A stretch of 8,906 nt of DNA from Planctomycetaceae bacterium (lineage in GTDB: Bacteria > Planctomycetota > Planctomycetia > Pirellulales > Thermoguttaceae). Shown here one piece after another: positions 6,785-8,906 of this stretch. Location: the NCBI GenBank assembly GCA_031256755.1, contig JAIRPZ010000070.1, positions 1 through 8,906 on the forward strand. Reading direction: 5' to 3'. How positions within the stretch are numbered: the first letter of the stretch is position 1; each line of letters starts with the position of its first letter. The notes under the pieces are model-generated. The model had not been told where the DNA came from, did no database searches, and saw only the letters and a program-made list of their open reading frames with translations. The position numbers and the translations under genes are program-made.

Positions 6785-6801
6785 AGAATAACAGTTATTC
6801 T
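6785..6801. promoter_or_regulatory. Perfect palindrome over the leuC promoter, candidate operator
   Basis: AGAATAACAGTTATTCT is a perfect inverted repeat of two 8-bp arms around one central base. It overlaps five bases of the leuC -10 box and covers the predicted transcription start near 6790. That is where a repressor dimer would block initiation. It has no T-run and only a one-base centre, so DNA binding fits better than an RNA hairpin. I do not recognise the motif as belonging to a known regulator. Confidence 0.5.
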
Positions 6802-6824
6802 AGCCGGAAGAGAGATGATTGCAA
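6797..6824 (-). promoter_or_regulatory. leuC promoter
   Basis: On the minus strand TTGCAA (6824-6819), a 16-bp spacer and TAGAAT (6802-6797) predict a transcription start near 6790 and a leader of about 23 nt before ATG 6767. The leader is too short for a leucine attenuation peptide or a T-box, so any control is likely at initiation. Confidence 0.5.
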
Positions 6825-6877
6825 GATGATGCCAAACCGGTATCCGCTGCTGTCGGGCATAAATTCGCAGGCGGAAT

Positions 6878-6905
6878 CGACAAATTTTTCCACTTGAAGT
6901 ATAAT
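6878..6905 (+). promoter_or_regulatory. pdxJ promoter
   Basis: TCGACA (6878-6883), a 16-bp spacer and a perfect TATAAT (6900-6905) predict transcription from about 6912. The leader of about 46 nt is strongly pyrimidine-rich from 6924 to the ATG and has no Shine-Dalgarno sequence. Confidence 0.55.
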
Positions 6906-6957
6906 TTCCCTTCGGCAGTCCTTTCGTTATTTCTTTTCCCCTTTCCCTTCCCTGCTT

Positions 6958-7686
6958 ATGATTGAACTCGGCGTAAACATTGACCATATTGCAACGGTTC
7001 GGCAGGCACGTCAAACAGTCGAACCTGATCCTGTTTGGGCAGCCGTTTTGGCAGAACTCGGCGGTGCCGACGGAATCACCGTCCATCTCCGCGAAGACCG
7101 CCGGCATATTCAGGACAGAGATGTCCGCCTGCTGCGGGAAACCGTCCGGTGCAAACTCAACCTCGAAATGGCATGCAATGAGGAAATCATCGAAACCGCC
7201 TGCAAAGTCAAACCCGATCAGGCCACTCTCGTTCCTGAACGCCGGCAGGAAGTCACCACGGAAGGCGGACTTGACGTTGCCGGTCAAATGGAAACCGTTA
7301 AAAACGCCGTACAGCGGCTGCAAGACCGGGGCATTGCCGTTAGTTTGTTTCTTGATGCGGATCCGAAACAGATTGAATTCGGCATCAAAACAAACTGCGA
7401 GTCCATCGAAATTCATACCGGCTGCTATGCTCTTGCCGAAACGGAAACAAAGCGGCACGCCGAGTTGCACCGGATACAGCATGCCGGCAAAACGATTTGT
7501 GCGGCAGGTCTCCGTCTGCATGCCGGTCATGGTCTGACGTATCATAATGTTTTGCCGATCGCGGCAGTTCCGGCGATGCGTGAATTAAATATCGGTCATT
7601 CGATTATTGCCCGCGCGCTGACAGTCGGTATGAAAGAAGCCGTTGCCGAAATGAAACGCCTTTTGCGGGAAACAGCACAATCCTGA
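6958..7686 (+). CDS. pdxJ: Pyridoxine 5'-phosphate synthase PdxJ
   Basis: PdxJ condenses 1-deoxy-D-xylulose 5-phosphate with 3-amino-2-oxopropyl phosphate to form pyridoxine 5'-phosphate, the ring-closing step of the DXP-dependent vitamin B6 pathway. The product is 242 residues, against 243 in E. coli, and should form a TIM barrel. Family signatures are GVNIDHIATVRQAR (5-18), TVHLREDRRHI (41-51) with catalytic H43, NLEMA (68-72) with E70, TLVPERRQEVTTEGGLD (90-106), GLRLHAGHGL (184-193) with H191, and ELNIGHSIIARA (209-220). The three catalytic residues match E. coli H45, E72 and H193 with a constant offset of two, so the enzyme looks intact. It is monocistronic, divergent from leuC, with its own promoter. 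The start ATG 6958 gives the family's normal N-terminus although no Shine-Dalgarno sequence precedes it. Confidence 0.97.
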   Translation: MIELGVNIDHIATVRQARQTVEPDPVWAAVLAELGGADGITVHLREDRRHIQDRDVRLLRETVRCKLNLEMACNEEIIETACKVKPDQATLVPERRQEVTTEGGLDVAGQMETVKNAVQRLQDRGIAVSLFLDADPKQIEFGIKTNCESIEIHTGCYALAETETKRHAELHRIQHAGKTICAAGLRLHAGHGLTYHNVLPIAAVPAMRELNIGHSIIARALTVGMKEAVAEMKRLLRETAQS

Positions 7687-7700
7687 CCTGGTGCGTTTCT

Positions 7701-7723
7701 AAAATAGATAGATTTTTTATTTT
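7701..7723 (+). terminator. Weak AT-rich hairpin after pdxJ
   Basis: AAAATA (7701-7706) can pair with TATTTT (7718-7723), or AAAAT with ATTTT at 7712-7716, ahead of further T-rich sequence. The stem has no G or C and would be unstable, so this is only a tentative terminator for pdxJ. Confidence 0.25.
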
Positions 7724-7757
7724 GTTTAATCATTACCATGCAGAGATATGTGTTTAA

Positions 7758-7847
7758 GCATTCATATTCGCGGAGGACAACTGGGGCGGCGGAGGCACTG
7801 CGGAAATTCACATTGACCTTGACGACAAAAACTTCGGAAAATATTAA
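7758..7847 (+). pseudogene. Possible C-terminal remnant of a lost gene
   Basis: Between pdxJ and the restriction-modification gene, a frame of 29 codons ending in TAA (7845-7847) reads like the tail of a real protein: AEDNWGGGGTAEIHIDL and then a short acidic stretch ending in Tyr. It is closed upstream by TAA 7755-7757 and has no start codon. Its higher G+C contrasts with the AT-rich bases at 7695-7745. It may be the scar of a gene displaced when the neighbouring restriction-modification gene arrived. No family is recognised and it could be chance. Confidence 0.22.
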
Positions 7848-7871
7848 GAAGGAAATGCTTTGCGTTTTTCC

Positions 7872-7880
7872 TGCTATAAT
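7872..7880 (+). promoter_or_regulatory. Extended -10 promoter of the restriction-modification gene
   Basis: TGCTATAAT is a perfect TATAAT (7875-7880) preceded by the TGN extension, which can replace a -35 box; no good -35 lies 16-18 bp upstream. Eight bases separate it from ATG 7889, so the transcript should have almost no leader. A second, weaker pair, TTGACG (7819-7824) and TATTAA (7842-7847) with a 17-bp spacer, could give a longer leader. Confidence 0.5.
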
Positions 7881-7888
7881 ACTTTTCT

Positions 7889-8906
7889 ATGTCCGAAGAA
7901 ACTAAAGAATCTGCCCGACTGAAAATAGCCGAACTTGTTGCCAAGTACGCCGGTCAGCAGGCAGATTACGAAAGTCCCGATTACAACGAAACCCAAACAC
8001 GTCAGGATTTTATCAATCCTTTTTTCAAAGCGTTGGGATGGGATGTGGACAACGAACAGGGCTATGCCGAAGCCTATCGGGAAGTCGTTCACGAATTGAC
8101 CGTCAAAATTGACGGTCATACCAAACGTCCCGACAACGCTTTCCGAATCGGCGGTAATCCCGTGCCGCTCTTTTTGGTTGAAACCAAAAAACCAAGTATT
8201 TTGCTTGCCGCCGCAGCCGATGCCGCGTATCAAATCCGGTCATACGGCTGGAATAAAAAAATCGCTGTCAATATCCTGACGAATTTTCGGGAGTTCGCCG
8301 TCTATGACTGCACGCCGAAACCGTCGCCTGCGGATAACGCCGCCAAAGCCAGAATCCGCTATTTTTCGTACAAAAATTATTCCGATGAATTTGATTTTCT
8401 CTGGAATACCTTCGGCAGAGAAAATATTCCGAAAGGCGGACTGGATCAATTTATTCAGTCCGATACGCAGAAAAAAGGCACGTCCGCTGTTGATAAAGAA
8501 TTCCTGCGTATGCTTGAAGATTGGCGTGAACATCTTGCCGTTTCCATTAACAAAAATAACGAAGGAATCGGCGAAGAAGAATTGAACTATGCTGTTCAGC
8601 AGACGATTAACCGGATTGTTTTTCTTCGGATGGCGGAAGACCGGAAAATCGAGCCGGAAAATTCGCTGCAACAAGCCGTCGGAACAGGCAACTTTTATCA
8701 AAACGTTTTCCGGCTGTTTTTGCAGGCGGATGCCAAATATAATTCCGGTTTGTTCGATTTTGAAAAAGATACGGTGTCGCCGAATCTGATTATCGACAAC
8801 CGGATTATCAAAAGAATTGTCAGTGATTTGTATTATCCGAATCCGTATAATTTTGCCATTATTCCGGTCGAGATACTCGGAACGGCTTATGAACGTTTTT
8901 TGGGCA
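7889..8906 (+). CDS. Type IIG-like restriction-modification enzyme, N-terminal part (cut by window edge)
   Basis: The first 339 residues are visible and the frame is still open at the right edge. The pattern is that of single-chain restriction endonuclease/adenine methyltransferases (Eco57I-type, type IIG). An N-terminal helix with ETQTRQDFINPFFKALGWDV (34-53) leads into a PD-(D/E)XK nuclease core: D82 in RPDNAFRIGG, then E98-T99-K100 in FLVETKKPS. IRSYGWNKKIAVNILTNFREFAVYD follows, as is usual in the family. Residues 165-330 are helical linker. The last visible residues, IPVEILGTAYERFLG, are the stretch that normally comes just before the N6-adenine methyltransferase domain, so that domain and the target-recognition domain should lie beyond the edge (whole proteins are usually around 1000 residues). 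It would cleave and methylate DNA at a specific site. All three nuclease residues are present. ATG 7889 is chosen from the promoter and the expected N-terminus; there is no Shine-Dalgarno sequence. Confidence 0.88.
   Translation, partial: MSEETKESARLKIAELVAKYAGQQADYESPDYNETQTRQDFINPFFKALGWDVDNEQGYAEAYREVVHELTVKIDGHTKRPDNAFRIGGNPVPLFLVETKKPSILLAAAADAAYQIRSYGWNKKIAVNILTNFREFAVYDCTPKPSPADNAAKARIRYFSYKNYSDEFDFLWNTFGRENIPKGGLDQFIQSDTQKKGTSAVDKEFLRMLEDWREHLAVSINKNNEGIGEEELNYAVQQTINRIVFLRMAEDRKIEPENSLQQAVGTGNFYQNVFRLFLQADAKYNSGLFDFEKDTVSPNLIIDNRIIKRIVSDLYYPNPYNFAIIPVEILGTAYERFLG

Noticed and set aside
6760..7545. Long 261-codon minus-strand frame over pdxJ
   Set aside because: It is antisense to pdxJ, whose catalytic residues and length are all conserved; the frame is a shadow.
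1..8906. CRISPR array, tRNA, rRNA, insertion sequence or riboswitch
   Set aside because: Reading both strands showed no spaced repeat series, cloverleaf, transposase, terminal inverted repeats or recognisable riboswitch core.

Overview
The window reads as chromosomal DNA of a planctomycete of about 50% G+C, perhaps from the gut- or rumen-associated Thermoguttaceae/Pirellulales side of the phylum. Three things point there: a DUF6268-type outer-membrane protein (a family I associate with Planctomycetota), an unrecognised single-pass coiled-coil protein of planctomycetal style, and the absence of a usable Shine-Dalgarno sequence in front of any gene whose start is visible. No lineage search was run, so the taxonomy is inference.

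Layout. Positions 7-1029 (+) encode a secreted beta-barrel-like DUF6268 protein whose true start may lie left of the window. Positions 1030-1474 hold a promoter-like element and a short doubtful ORF. Positions 1475-2833 (+) encode a PduS-type flavin/iron-sulfur electron-transfer protein. Converging on it from 3993 to 2857 (-) is a radical SAM/SPASM enzyme of the AhbD/NirJ-like group. A compact divergent promoter region (3991-4136) separates it from an unknown membrane-anchored coiled-coil protein (4137-5327, +). Converging on that gene is leuC (6767-5376, -). A 190-bp divergent promoter region then separates leuC from pdxJ (6958-7686, +). After about 200 bp of AT-richer DNA that holds a possible gene remnant, a type IIG-like restriction-modification gene starts at 7889 (+) and runs off the right edge.

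How the genes relate. Every gene appears to be its own transcription unit: orientations alternate (+ + - + - + +), and most have a recognisable -10 box (TATAAT, TACAAT or TAGAAT) just upstream. There is no operon here and no shared pathway. leuC (leucine synthesis) and pdxJ (vitamin B6 synthesis) are housekeeping genes. The PduS-like protein and the radical SAM enzyme are redox/cofactor proteins with no sign in the window of their usual partners (microcompartment genes or heme-pathway genes). The right edge is the start of a defence or accessory segment.

The most notable non-coding signals are: -10 boxes placed so close to the start codon that the radical SAM and restriction-modification genes are probably transcribed as leaderless or near-leaderless mRNAs; a perfect 17-bp palindrome over the leuC promoter; and an exact 16-bp tandem duplication that contains the leuC stop codon. 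I see no clear previously undescribed multi-gene system in this window.
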